Shown here: piece by piece, positions 25,301 to 37,620 of the stretch
Position numbering within the stretch: position 1 is the first letter of the stretch
How the letters are laid out: every line of letters starts with the position of its first letter
Assembly (NCBI RefSeq): GCF_002234675.1
Contig: NC_019875.2
Location: forward strand, 30,128,897-30,192,896
Direction of reading: 5' to 3'
DNA from: Oryzias latipes
Taxonomy: Eukaryota; Chordata; Actinopteri; Beloniformes; Adrianichthyidae
DNA: 64,000 nucleotides
Made by a program: the position numbers and the translations under genes
The notes under the pieces: model-generated
Seen by the model: the letters and a program-made list of their open reading frames with translations, nothing else
Database searches by the model: none
What the model was told of the DNA's origin: nothing

Positions 25301-28300
25301 AAACAGTTTTCTATGGCAAAGACTCCATTACCCAGAAGCCTCAGCAGCACAGGTCTGATCATGTTGTCCCCATGAAAAATGGAGTCTGATTCTGAACGTC
25401 AGGGCGTCTGCAGCCAGAGGCATGATGGGAACCTGAGTGTCTTTTGTGAGCGAGTCAGGTGCAGTACCTGGGATGGACCAGGGTGGGGGGTCCTGGCTCC
25501 TCCTTGATGTCTGGGAAAACATGGCTGTAGAGCAGAGCGGGGGGAGACGGTTTACCCTGTGGAGCACAAATCATACAAACTGGGAATGTGACACAACAGC
25601 AACAAAAAAGACTTTATAAGACACAAAAGACAGAGAAAAAGTCACACACACACACACACACACAAAGACGGTGAGAGGTACAGATGTAGACCGTAGGGGG
25701 CGGGGCTTTGACTGACCTTTCTGGCAGGTTCAGCATCGTCCAACTTATTAACAGAGCAGAGATCTGCAGAGTTCTTCCTCACGCGGCCCTCCTCTTCCTC
25801 CCCCGTCTTCTGATGTACGGAGAGAAACAGGACATAGGTCAAAGGTCAGACATTTGCTGCAGAGACAGGAAGTGAGAAAGATGGTTCCTGATATTCTACT
25901 GAAAATAAATATTCCGGAAACTGTTCACAGAAACGATTTTCAAAACAGGTCAGAGGTCAGACAAATGCCACAGAGACAGGAAGTGACCCCGGAACCGTGG
26001 CTGCAGGGAAACAAAACGGACTGAAAGGTTTGGACGGATCCAGACCCGATGATGGTTTGATGATCAGCGGTTTGGTGAACGCTGCAGATGAAGCGCCTCC
26101 GTGTTTTAGACTGGAGACGACCCTTTAGACAAAGGAGACGGACTACACGTCCAACTGGGGCGTCTGACACAGAAAAGGCGTGAAAAAGGGTGACCTCAGC
26201 GCAGAGGAGGCGGAGACCAGAAGAGCAGAAGGTCAAAAGGAGGCATGGCGAACGCCTCCTAACAGACAGAGGAGGTCCGTGACAGACATGAGGGTCTTCA
26301 TCATCAGAAGGAAGGAGCATGAAAACTACGCAGGAAAAGTCCTGTGACCTTCTGAGCGAGCCTGCCAGATCAGAATGAGGGATTTTCACAATAAAACCAT
26401 CAGAATGAGGGATTTTCACAATAAAACTGATCAATCGGCAGTGAGACAAAAATCTATAGAGAGATAATCTGCAGAGCCCCCCCCCCTCCACAGACATGTC
26501 GAGTGCGTCAGAACATGCGCCCCCCCCGGCTGCAGGTGGGCCGGAGCACAGGCGGGGGCTCGTCCGTCTGAAAATACTTGTGGTTGGAGGTTTTTCCTTT
26601 TTTCCATCCAGGAGGCAGCACTGCAGAGCCGCCAGGGAGGAGGGGGGAGGACAAAAGGAGAAAACAACACTGCGGTGGAAGTTCTGTGGAACCCCCCCCC
26701 AGCAGGGATTTTACACTTTGTGTGATTCCCGTTTGTCCTCGTGCATGTGCACGTGCGTGTGCATGTGACAGTAAACCAAGAATGTCAGAACACTACCACC
26801 CACACACGTTTATAGCAGAGCAAAGAGCGTGTTGATAATGAGCACATGCACTGCTGTGGCGTGGGGGGGGGGTCACTGTCAGGTGAGCAGGAAGGGCGGC
26901 GGGAAACAGGAAGTTTAGGTGTCACCATTCGTTCATGTCTCAGAGGTTGTGGTTTCTGTCTGAACCCTACAGTTCATGACCTAAGTGCAGGTTCTGACCC
27001 AGGACGGCCCACTACAAACACAACCCCCCCCCCAAAGGATGAGCACTTCTTTGTGCCCCCCTCCCCACACACACCTCCTGACAAAGGCAGATCCCACTCC
27101 GCGCTGAACTCTGCTGTTCTTAATCACCTGCAGTCTGTCGGCTTCACACGCATCACCCCCGAGCGCCGCAGACACACGCCGCCATGTGAACTTCAGTGAC
27201 CCACTTCCACGGCGCACGTGACATTTCTGCAGCAGGCGCTCATGCAGAGGCAGGAGCTGCAGGAACATCCGTGACTCTGTCTGTGTGTGTCTGCGGTCAT
27301 TTCTTCAGTTTGGGACCAGAGGACTCGTCCTCCTCTCAGAAAGCAGGAGGAGGCCCCGGCTGGACGCTACACCCCTGAGGCAGAGGAGCCTTTGACACAA
27401 ACCGACACAGACGGAGGTCCAGCCCCTACGTGGTCACGTGGACTCCCCTCACGCACAGAGACGCTGTGCTATAAACAGAGATGGTATCTCCATACGTGCA
27501 CGGTAACGGACAGACGTGCACGCACTTTCCTCACAGAAACCTGAGATCAAGCAGAGATCCGGTTCAGAGCAGATCCTTCATGAAGCTCAGAACTACAGAG
27601 ACCAGGAACCACCTTAACATCAGAGTTCTGTCGCCGACCCCCAGATGAACACCCCCCCTGGAGGAGCAGCATGGTTTCTGCTGGCCCTCCCCACACAGAC
27701 TGATGTGGGAGAACGAATCCAGAAAGTCATTTATTGGAGGACGTGAGACGCCAAATCCATAAAAAGACGACAAATGTTTACAGCTTAGCTTTTGTCTGAT
27801 AAGGAAAAGGTTTACGACGTCCAGAACCAGAACCACTGGACCGTCCTCAAGGATAAACAGCAATAAACCGCAGAGGAACCGGCTCTGACAGGTGGACGGC
27901 CAGACAAACAGGTGACGCGTGGAAACAGGAAGTAGAGAGGTCGGCACGGCGCCTAAACAAACCAGCAGACGGCAGACGACTGTCTGCTGCCCCGCCCACA
28001 ACCACGCCGACACATTTACCTCTGAATGGCTGGAGAGACAAATACCAGACACTGATAACCATCAGACACACACACAGAAACACACACGGAAGCCATGACT
28101 TAAACACACACAAAACTTTGACCCCCCCATAGCCTAAAGGCTCGATACCCCCCAACATCCAGCCGTTTAACCCTCTACATCAAACACGCCTGACAGCAGT
28201 TCCGAGGGGGCGGGGCTTGTTCAGGACTGAGAAGACAGGTTTCCATGGTGACGCTCTCAGGCTTCAATCAGACCGTCGGCACAGGAGACGCCGAAGCTGC

Positions 28301-31300
28301 GGCGCATCCCGCTGCTGCGTGGGGGCTGTTTGTTTAAGCAACTGCCTCCTGTTCACCTTTGGGGCAAACGAAAGCACTGAAGATGGTCAGTCACAGTAAT
28401 GAAACTGAAGGAATCCCTGTGCGCCTCCTACAGGACAAACGGATCAATAGGGTCAGATTTGATGCTGCAATAATGAAGCATCAGTCAAATATATTGGAGT
28501 TCTGCTCAGAGGTTCTGAAGAACCCTGTGGAGTCTTCAGAACCTCTGAGCAGAACCCTCCTGGACGGCCGTTCTGTAAGCGGCAGCCTAACGAGGCTTTG
28601 AAGCCGCCGTATATGTGTCAGCGGCGGCCTCCAGCAGAGCGGCTCAGCGTGCGCGCTCCACTCCCCCCCCCCCAGGACCAGAATAATTACTAAAGCTGTT
28701 GGGGCTCACCTATGTGAGAGAGCACACACAAACATGGGAGAGAGCATCGATGTGGGAGGATGACGCAGTTCACTGCCAGCAAACAAATACAGACACGAGC
28801 GCAGGCCACGCCCCCCGAGGACGCATCCACTGAGAATGAGGCCAGTGGGCCCTTGTCTTGTCTGCGGATGACTGTACTCATCATCTGAGCTTCATCTGGG
28901 CCACAGTGTGTGTGTGTGATGAGTGTGTGTGTGTGTGTGTGTGTGGAGTGTGTGTGTGTGTGTGGTGTGTTTGTGTGGAGTGTGTGTGTGTTGTGTGTGC
29001 GTAAGTGCGTCCGTGTGACAGAGAGCTTTAAATGAAAGACAAGCTTCTCTGTTTCCATGAAGACGTCCTGAAATCCTCCGTTTCAGAGAAACAGGAAGGA
29101 TGCGGTGACGCAGACGCCGTTAGCGCAGGAAAAGACGACCTTTGGCGGGTTGGAACGGTCGGCGAGGACCTTCTTCAAAGAGCAGGTGGCGGCTGAAGCC
29201 CACCCGGAGCCGGCGGTTCTCCGTTAGGAGGAACTCACGGCTGGGAAGATGAAACAAGCCGGAGAGCTGAGAGACAGGAGGGGGGTGAGGGAGGCGGGGG
29301 AGGCGAGCGTTGCTAAGCAGAGTGAGAGCCGAGCGAGGCTGCCAGCACGCCAGCCTCACAGAAATCACAAAATGGAGACAGGCCGACCTGCTCTCTGAGC
29401 AACACGTTCACAGCTTCCACTGACACGCCTCCCAGCACAGGAGGAGGCTCCTTATGTCAGAACATCCCATAATGTCTCGGTGATGTTCAGCAGCCCCGTT
29501 CTCCACTGCGCCTTCTCGGAGGAGCCTCTGGAGCGACCGCTCCTCCGTCTCCCCGCAGCGCCTCCCCCCGCGCGTTTGAAGCCTCTGCTGCTCCTCTCTG
29601 CAGGAGCAGAGTGTGACCCACTCTGCCACGCAAACGCTGCAAATGTGAGCGTGACCCTCCCTCCACTTCTAAAGGGGGTTTCAAACTTCTGAAGTGAATT
29701 TAATCTCCAGACTCCTTCGTCTGGAGGAGCAGCCGGGGAGGCGCGGCGGGGTTTGGAAAATCTCATTACAGTTGAGTCAGAGCGCTCAGCCGACACACCT
29801 GGTCGAAGATCAAACAGGTGATAAATCGCTGGCCTGGCTCCTCGGGGAGCTGGGAGCAGCATGGAGCTCCGTGACTCAGTCAGCAGGACGGAGAAGGCGG
29901 TGGGGGGGGTGGGGGGGTCCTGTGCATGTGTGACCCCCCCGACTGATGGAGGAGCGCAGACGCATCTCCTGCAGCTTCCTGTGACTCATTCGTCTGAGTC
30001 AGGACGCCGTCAGCGTCTTGGTGTCTTTACTGAAATAGTCAAATCTGTCTTCAGGTGTGGGCCGCTCCGCTTCACTGGGATATCTGCTGCCCCCCCCCCC
30101 TCAAAAGCTCAGCAGCGGAGCGATGACTCACTGCGGCCGGCGCCGGCATCCGGATGCCCGTCGTCACAGAGCGGCCCTGTCACAGCCGCTGGTTGAGCAA
30201 GGGCAGAAGTAAAACGGCGAGCGACGCTGCGGTCTTTGAAGGGGAAAGTCAGGGTTGATAAGCTTCTGGGGGGGGCACATCTCCCCAGCAGGAGCGTCGG
30301 CCATTTCCCCGCCAGAGTCAACATCCAGTTTGCAGACACGCAATCTGCATAAAAATCCATAACTGTAAAGAAGACCACTCACACAGAGAGCTGAGAAGAA
30401 GCAAAGGATGATGGGAAACCACAGGGAAACTTGGCTCCACCTGAGCGGAGCCGGACCCCCCAGTGATGTGAGGCAACACGGCGGCATGTTTGCATGTGTG
30501 CGCCACGATCCCCATGAGTGGCAGCGCTGCAGGTGGGAATAACGGCGTGAAAAACCCATCAGCGTGCAGAAGCGGAGCGCCGCCTTCAGCCGGCCCCGAG
30601 CAGCATGGAGGTCAGGGCTTCGGGGCATTTGATTACCTGTTCCTGTCTGGGGGGGGCGGGGCCCTTAATGTGGCATTAAGAGCGAGTATTTGGTGAAAAA
30701 CACAGTCGCCGGGGGAGGGGCGCATATCTGTTTGCAGCCGCGTTCCTGCAGCTCGTCTGCATCGAAACGCCTGACTGCAGCGCAGACACACTTCTATCTG
30801 CGCAGACTCTTTCCTCAGCTCGTGTGTTGAGTCTTGGGGGGGGGTTGCAGGACATGTGGCTGGGACGGGCGGGGCTCCTCCCCTCTGCCTGGACAAATCC
30901 ATTTTTGCGGCCTCACCACCACCGGCATGCAAACACGGAGGGGGGGCTTGTTGCAAGATAACGAGACTCGGGTGGGAAATACGTCTTGTTTTGTGGGACG
31001 GGACGGAAAACTGCCCCCCTCCCCCCTCAGTGAGCTCCGTAATACTGACCTGATGGTGACATACCAGAGGCCCCCTGGTTCAGCCCCTCCCACCTGAGGG
31101 GCCCCTGTGAGCCCCTTCAGAGCACTGGAGTGGACACGAACACCCCCCCCCCCTCACAATGATCGCGTGTCATATGGTGCTGGTTATTTAAGGGGGTGTT
31201 AAGGAGAAGTTTCTCCTCCACCTCTAAATGTTAGAAAACCCAGAAAACCGGGGGGGGGGGGGGGGGGGGGGGTCAAGTTTCCTCTTTTATTCCATTCATC

Positions 31301-32774
31301 CTCATGCAGGCATGACCTGGGGGGGGGGTACATGGACAACATTCTTCTTTGGGGCAAAATCAAGGAGAACGTCTGAACACAAACAGGGAAGAGTCCAGAA
31401 CCAGCCCCCCCGCCAGGCTGTCTGCCTGTCCGTCTGCGTGTCGTCTGCGTCGTGGATATCAGGTCATTTGTCTGTTTCCTGCGTTTTTGTCTGCGTCTCA
31501 GGTGGAGACAAGAACCAGAGGATGACAAAGAGCTGAATGTGTGAAGAACCAACAGAAAGAACGCAACAGAGGGAGAGGATAAACGGTACAGACAGGCAGA
31601 CAGGAAGACAGGGAGACAGTGAGACAGAAATACAGGCAGACAGTGAGACAGGAAGACAAGCAGACAGAAAGACAGGCAGACAGTAAGACAGAAATACAGG
31701 CAGACAGTGAGAAAGGCAGACAGTGAGACAGGAAGACAGGCAGACAGTGAGACAGGCAGACAGTAAGACAGAAAGATAGGCAGACAGTGAGACAGGAAGA
31801 CAGGCAGACAGTGAGACAGGAAGACAGTGAGACAGAAATACAGGCAGACAGTGAGACAGGAAGACAGTGAGATGGGAATACAGGCAGACAGTGAGACAGG
31901 CAGACAGTGAGATGGGAATACAGTGAGATGGGAATACAGGCAGACAGTGAGACAGGCAGACAGGAAGACAGGAAGACAGGCAGACAGTGAGACAGGCAGA
32001 CAGTGAGACAGAAATGCAGGCAGACAGTGAGACAGTGAGACAGTGAGACGGGAATACAGGCAGACAGAAATACAGGCAGACAGGAAGACAGACAGACAGG
32101 AAGACAGACAGTGCAGCTGGTCTGAGGTAATGAAGTCTCTGGTTTCCAGATAGGGTTGAGAGGAAGCCAAAGTGGTGCAGCCGTCTGCGGTCTGCGCAGA
32201 CGGTGACAGACAGAGGAGGGCCGTTGTTGCTGTCTGACTGAGTCTCACAAACAACAAACACATTTTCCCTGTTTGGACCACGCTGCTGAGTCCAGACGCG
32301 CCTGCAGCCTCCCTGCTGAACAGCTGCGGGTTCAAACCCCAAAAACGCCTCACCTCTGCAGGAGAAACGTCTCCAGATGGGAGCCGAACGTGAGCAACGC
32401 TCGGGATTGTTTACATGCTGCAGAAACTTCTGGCATGCAGTGAAGTTTCATAAGTGGGTAAAGCCAAAGCCACATGTTCGCAGCTTCCTGCCTTCTAAGA
32501 AAGCGGAAAATACCCGTCTGATGTGTCATCCTTAATTATGGGCGACCTTCACCGCCTCGCAGACCAGAAACGTCACGAGAAGAACGCCACCAGTCATATC
32601 GCCGTCTGTCCGCGGCGTCTGCGCCTGTTTACTCAGATCTGCACAACTTTTAGGCACAAAGTGAGGATTATGGCGTCCGGTGCTGCAGTCTGAAACAGCT
32701 CTGACAGGACGCCACCATGGGAGGAGGGATGCCGCCAGTGAAAAAACCCAACGTAGTCAATGTGAGCATTGACG

Positions 32775-32808
<34 letters not shown>

Positions 32809-33001
32809 GCTCAGACCGACACTGAGGAGGGAGGGGGGGCTCCAAAAACATCTGCCAGACTGGGGAAAAGATGAGTCACAGCACAGCAGCGAGGTGGCTG
32901 GACGCCCCCCCCCGACTCCAGGGGATGTTCAGGGTGACAGACGGTCCACCCGCCTCACTTCCTCTTCAGCACTTTCATTACGCAGAAACAGGGAGCACAC
33001 T

Positions 33002-33035
<34 letters not shown>

Positions 33036-35989
33036 CTTCTGCACACTCATCCTTCTGCTTCAGAGAGGCTTTATACGCCACAAATCACCGGTTTCCTTCA
33101 GGTTCCTTAGCCATCATCTCCTGTGGCATTCTGGGTGATTGTCTGCTCCAACAGACCAACGCATGGGGGTGGAGGGGGGGGGGGGGGGGCCGCCAGAGTG
33201 GCAGACAGCGCAGAGAGAAGACGACACCTCAGACTGTGGTGAGAGCCGGCCAAGTGTGAGACGGAAACCCAAAGATGTGTCATCCCCGCCTGCAGCTCTC
33301 ATCGCACGCGCAGCCGCCATGCTCCACGCACGTGCAGCCGCCATGCCCCACGCACGCGCAGCCGCCATGCTCCACGCACGGTCTGGCTGCCGCGCAGCCG
33401 CCATGCTCCACGCACGGTCTGGCTGCTGTCTCACCTGTTGTCTGCTTCCACTCAGTTTGCTGCTGCCTCATGTTCCTTTGCCTTTGAGCAACAAGGTCCA
33501 CCAGAACCCGCAGAGACAGACCATAATAAGCCCTTTGCTGTCACATCTAACTCCTGTGGTGGGGGGGCTCTGCGGGCCCCTTTGCTCCAGTTTTCTCTGC
33601 TGATAAAGAAGCTGCAACGGCAACGAGCTGCAGTTCACTTCAGGAGGGACGTAGCTGCACCAACCAGACACAGGCTCCGCCCACAACCAGGAGGATGAGG
33701 GGTCAGAGGTCAGAGCCTTTACCTCTGACCTCCGACCGGCACATTTCCTCCTACCTTGTTTTTATTTCCACGTGAAGACAAAACGATAGAATCCTGGCCG
33801 TGCTTTGCTAGCAGGTAGAAAGGTCCTTGGAAAATATGGATTTTACAAAATTAAAGCAGGTTTTACTTCTGGTTGCTAGGCAACTCTGGGCAAGGGTTAA
33901 TAATTAATGACCAAAGTATCAGAAATATTGTTTGGATCATACCATTTTAGTCATTCTGTAAGCATGTTAAAGAATATTCATTCTTTCCTAGAAAGAGGAG
34001 CTGTAACCGTGACCCGACCCGGCGGGACTCTGTAGGGGACGGACGGCAGTGGTTACATGTAAAGCTGGTTAACGTGATCGGGGATCGAACCGGCAGCCTG
34101 GTTGATGGGGAGTGACCTTCAGCTGACCTGCAGGGACGCTGCAGACAGACGGTCTGACCGGGTCTGCTGGACGGACGCGTCCTCAGACCTGCAGGGCCGA
34201 ACATTTCAACCCCCCAAACCCAGGAACCCGTCCCCGGGACAACATCAAAGGAACCTGATCCGTCACAACATCAAACCCATGTCCACCTCCAAGACCCTTT
34301 GGGGGGGGGGGGCGGCAATCGACTGACCCAACAAGATCGATCTGAGAAAAGTCGTTCATCGACTCAAAACAACCTACAACCTAAATCTTTAATAAACGGT
34401 CTCAACAACAGACCAAATAATAATCCATCTTAGTATATATCATCTGCATTGAGGTACGGTAGGATAATGTGACTATGACATAAAAACGACCAATCACAGC
34501 GGACGACACACATATATATACATGTGCTAGAATGTTCCACGAATGTTCCCTTTGGATGAACTTTGGGAAACTATCATGTGAATGGATTTGACATTCATTC
34601 TAGTTTACTTGTTGGTTTGGACACAGATTTTATTTAACTTGATGATCTGGAAGAAATCCAAGAATCTGGAAAACTGTTCAGTAGCAGGAATTTCTGTCTG
34701 AGTCTCACTGCTGGAAGTTTGGATCAAGAGGATCTGGATCCACTTTAGGGCAGAGAATCAGACCGTGGTTCAAACGAACCGTTACACCCCCATCCTTTCA
34801 CGGAGCCTTTGACCATTAGGTGCAAATGGAAACCAGTCATGGACCCGGTTCAGGGTTCTGGCGGTTCTGGCTCGGCAGCCTTCTGCGGTTCACTTACTTT
34901 GTCCGCTGATCTCCGGAGCTGGTAGTTGAACTTCTCCTTGACCTCGTCCAGCAGCAGCTTGAGCTTGGGCTCCTCGGCGGTCCCCTGGTACTTCCTGGCC
35001 AGCTGCAGGTAGCAGGGCCACTTGGCCGAGTCGAAGCCCCAGTGGCAGGTCCTCTTGTCGGGCGACTTGTGCGAATGCATGACGAAGGTCTGGGGCGAGA
35101 ACAGCAGCTGGCACTCCACGCACTGGATGCACGGCGCCTCGGGCTGGCTGTAGAACTGCGGCGCGAACAGGCCCTGACACATGCCCAGACACTGGTGCTC
35201 CACCTGGAAGCTGGTCTCGCTCTCCTTCAGCACCGACAGCTTCCCGCTGGGGTCGGGGGGCAGGACGGCGCCGGGACGCAGCAGGGCGTTGCACAGCCGC
35301 TGGGCGTCCGTCAGCGTGATGAGGCCGCAGGACGGCGCGTTGAAGGGCAGGATGCCCAGCACCTTCAGGATGTGCAGCTGCTCGGCATCGCAGCGGGAGC
35401 AGTACACGTACAGCTCGTCGCAGACGGTGTTGATCTGCTGCAGCGAGAAGTCCCGCAGCACCGAGTTCAGCACCTGCGGCAGGCACAGCCGCTTCTCCCC
35501 CCCCACCACGAAGCAGGAGATGGACTCTCCCTCCAGCAGGGAGTGGGTGAGTTCGGTGGAGCTGTCGCAGGGAACCAGCAGGGGCCCCCCTCCCAAAACG
35601 GGCGGGGAGGGCAAAGGGGGCAAACCGGCAGCGGAATGCTCGGGGCCGGTGCGGGCCGAGAAGGCGGCCGGGCCCCCGAGGGAGCTCTGGCTGCTGAGGG
35701 TGAACTGCGCCAGCGTGTGTTTGAGTCCCGGACTCAGGTCCAGGGCGCTGGCGGCGCCGGCGGCCTGCAGCTCAGAACGGCCCTCGGCGTCGTGGAGCGC
35801 CTCCTCCTGCTCCCTCTTCACTTTGGGGGCTTTGGGGAAGGAGTCCAAGCAGCGGCGCTTCAAGTGGATCTCCGCCATCACCCTCTTCTTGATGGGGGCG
35901 TCCTCCATGCGCTCGCGGTACAGCCGCTTCATGCTGCCCTTGAAGGAGGTCAGGTCCTTGAAGGGCGTCTTCACGCTGGTGCCGGCCAT
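22356..35989 (-). CDS. skil: SKI-like proto-oncogene SnoN (6 coding exons, 715 aa)
   Basis: SnoN is a nuclear corepressor that binds SMAD2/3 and SMAD4 and restrains TGF-beta signalling. Coding exons in transcript order: 35989-34898, 25556-25468, 24827-24691, 23986-23643, 23481-23251, 22610-22356 (stop TAG). Phases agree. Exon 1 encodes 364 aa: the R-SMAD-binding element [18 protein letters not shown] at about residues 89-106, the Dachshund-homology domain at about 140-238 and the SAND-like SMAD4-binding domain at about 255-348 with its Cys/His set and [11 protein letters not shown]. The APC destruction box RLCLPQVLN is intact at 167-175. Exon 2 carries FPDIKEEPG, a sumoylation-like site matching the human VIKQEGD region. 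The last three exons form a long coiled coil. N-terminal sequence and [12 protein letters not shown] fit SKIL better than SKI. Human is 684 aa. Confidence 0.96.
22710..23170 (+). repeat. Unclassified interspersed repeat, copy 2
   Basis: The most complete copy, in the last SKIL intron (22611-23250). It shares AGAACTGGACTG, CTATTGGTCAGAAGAACTG, CAGATGCCTCAATAAAAGT, GTGAGAGTGGTTGCCATGG, CAGACCAATCGCTG and GGCTCCAACATGGCGGC with copies at 9869 and 56530. No ORF or tRNA head is seen. Confidence 0.75.
25643..25664. repeat. (AC)n microsatellite
   Basis: Eleven CA units in the SKIL intron. Confidence 0.9.
26371..26429. repeat. 30-bp tandem duplication
   Basis: TCAGAATGAGGGATTTTCAC followed by AATAAAAC occurs twice in tandem, at 26371 and 26401. 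Confidence 0.85.
28499..28555. repeat. Perfect 23-bp inverted repeat with 11-nt loop
   Basis: Arms 28499-28521 and 28533-28555 are exact reverse complements; the loop is ACCCTGTGGAG. A GGAG/CTCC pair just outside could extend the stem across a bulge. It lies in the large SKIL intron. Confidence 0.92.
28905..29000. repeat. Compound (TG)n microsatellite
   Basis: Interrupted TG repeats with GAGTG and TTGTG breaks, in the SKIL intron. Confidence 0.9.
31250..31272. repeat. 23-nt poly(G)
   Basis: Uninterrupted G run in the SKIL intron. Confidence 0.9.
31592..32113. repeat. GACA/GCAGACAGTGA tandem array, about 520 bp
   Basis: Built of 4-bp-phased words such as GACAGGCA, GACAGTGA, GACAGGAA and GACAGAAATACA. 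There are no stops on - in two frames, so it creates false long ORFs rich in Cys-Leu-Ser-His. Confidence 0.92.
32777..32805. repeat. (GT)n microsatellite
   Basis: Fourteen GT units in the SKIL intron. Confidence 0.9.
33003..33035. repeat. 33-nt poly(G)
   Basis: Uninterrupted G run in the SKIL intron. Confidence 0.9.
33303..33425. repeat. 24-33-bp tandem repeat carrying GCCGCCATG
   Basis: Units of CACGCACGTGCAGCCGCCATGCTC-type sequence: three of 24 bp, then longer units with an added GGTCTGGCTGC. GCCGCCATG, which resembles the YY1 core in reverse orientation, recurs in each unit. Confidence 0.8.
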
Positions 35990-36070
35990 CCTGAGCGCTC
36001 GTGGTAAACGGGTCCTAAAATAGGCGGAGCTTCTGGTAGGAGGTCATGATGCTTTCAGTTCTTCTGGGGC
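35990..36070 (-). other. skil: SKIL 5' UTR part of the first coding exon
   Basis: A good acceptor (TTTCCTTCAG) lies at 36071-36080 on -, so exonic sequence begins at 36070 and at least one upstream non-coding exon exists. I could not pick its donor with confidence. Confidence 0.6.
36015..36047 (-). promoter_or_regulatory. skil: uORF in the SKIL leader (10 codons plus stop)
   Basis: ATG at 36047-36045 opens [10 protein letters not shown] and ends at TAG 36017-36015, 25 nt before the main ATG. It lies wholly inside the exon that carries the SKIL start, so any transcript using the 36071 acceptor contains it. Confidence 0.7.
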
Positions 36071-36399
36071 CTGAAGGAAATGAGAAAGACGCATTTTAGA
36101 ACGGAGGGGGCAACTAAATGCTTATTTTAGCATTTAAACCCCTCCCCCCTTTGGTGAGACGCCCCCCCACCCACCCTAAAGTCTGCATTGAGAATGTTAA
36201 CAAGAGTAATATTCTCCTCCGTAACCCCCCCCCCCTCTCCCCCATGAAGCCCGTTTCCGGTACTTCGATCACTCCGATAATCGGACTCCTTTCCATGAAA
36301 TCCGATTATTAAATAAAGCGGTTTCTCTGTTTTCTGCCTTTAAGATGTAAACGTAAACCCCTTTACCCCCCACCCCACCCCCGGGGTCCACTTGCCCCC

Positions 36400-37620
36400 G
36401 CGCTGACCCCCATCAGCGCCGTGAAAAACTATTGATGAAACCGTTAAGGGGGGGGGGGGGGTTGTCTGCCTTTAAGACTCTCAGGTTTCACTTAACCGGA
36501 GCAGGTAAACAGCAGGAGCCCCTGCACGCACACTGACGCGCGCACACGCTCGTGCTGCTGCAGTACGACGGCCACACATGCGTGATCCTGAACAGGATTT
36601 CTGCGGGCTCGTCCCGCATCAAAGGGGAGCACGCGACGCTTCTGCTGCAGCTGCGGGGTTTGCGGGTTTCTCTCCCCCGGAATGACGCTGTTTGTGAGGC
36701 CAAACCCACGGGGGGGTTACGGACCTCCGGTCTGCTCGGGACTCCCGCACATCATCTGTGAGCCCGCAGTGAGCCCCCCGTCCCGGAGGTGCTCCCTTCG
36801 CTGCCGCAGGGAAGGCACGTACGCGCCATACCCCCCCCCCCCCCTCCCCGTCCGGCACGCAGACAGTCCCGGTAATGACATTCACTGTCTGCACTACCGT
36901 CTGCGGGGGGAGCCGCGCTCCGGTGAGCGGGAGGGTCGAGTCTGATCCTGTCAGGCAGAACTGAGGGCGAACAGACTTTAGGAGGAAATCCGTTAAAACC
37001 GGCGGGGGGGGGGGTCTTCAGTAACCAGCGAACCCCCCACCCCCGCGCAGCCCAACAGAAACAAACGGCTTCAAAAAGGCAGCTAACTTAACCCGTAAAA
37101 CGGTCCGACCCGGTTCGGACCGAACTCTCCGACGGTCAGCGGAGCCTCGAGAGGGACGCTGCCCCCGCACGGAGGCCGATACGCCGGTTACCGCAGCGGA
37201 CCGAGCGTGTTAGCCGCTGATGGAGGGCGATGCGGGCGGCTAAAGCAGGTTAGCTCCCCCCCCCCCCACCACCCCGCCGATGAACCGCTGCCGTTAGTCG
37301 GAACCGGAGATCCGCGGCGGACCGCGCGCTCCCCGCCGGACACTCGCCTGAGCCGTGACGGTCGTCCGCGCGCCTCCCGGGTCCTGAACGAGATGCGGCG
37401 AGACGCTCCGCGCAGCCCCGCACGTCACAGGCACGAGAGGCGGAGACGTCACCGGGCTGACGGAAACTATGCGGGGGTGTCTCGTCTGTCGATCCGTCTG
37501 TCTGTCTGCGCGTCTGGGAGCTGCCGAGGCTGCGCGCACAAACACGCACGCGCGTCGGGTGGGGGGGACGTTGGAGGTCGCAGAAACGAGGAAGAACCTT
37601 CCTTTTCTGGATCACAGTAA
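36400..37620 (-). promoter_or_regulatory. skil: SKIL CpG-island promoter region
   Basis: The interval is dense in CpG (CGCG, GCGC and CCGG words throughout 36530-37560) and oligo-C/G runs, unlike the AT-rich DNA after 37680. It lies directly upstream of the SKIL 5' UTR exon and probably holds the first non-coding exon(s) and the transcription start. Confidence 0.6.

Larger units (their letters stand above)
25557..34897 (-). other. skil: Large SKIL intron (9.3 kb)
   Basis: No further exon is needed: the flanking exons are both phase 0 at this junction and join cleanly. The intron holds microsatellites, poly(G) runs, a 520-bp GACA-type array, a GCCGCCATG-bearing array and a perfect hairpin at 28499. 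I recognise no gene on either strand. Confidence 0.7.

Noticed and set aside
31199..32353. 384-aa open frame on - and a 292-aa frame overlapping it
   Set aside because: Both arise from the stop-free GACA-type array, with Cys-Leu-Ser-His monotony and no domain or splice context.
22356..35989. Identity as SKI rather than SKIL
   Set aside because: The N-terminal block, [28 protein letters not shown] and the short coiled-coil tail match SnoN; SKI differs at these places.
35042..36023. 321-aa and 280-aa open frames on + over SKIL exon 1
   Set aside because: They are antisense shadows of a GC-rich coding exon whose - frame is unambiguous SnoN.
36266..36310. 9-bp inverted repeat ATAATCGGA/TCCGATTAT
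   Set aside because: The arms are short with a 15-nt loop and could occur by chance.
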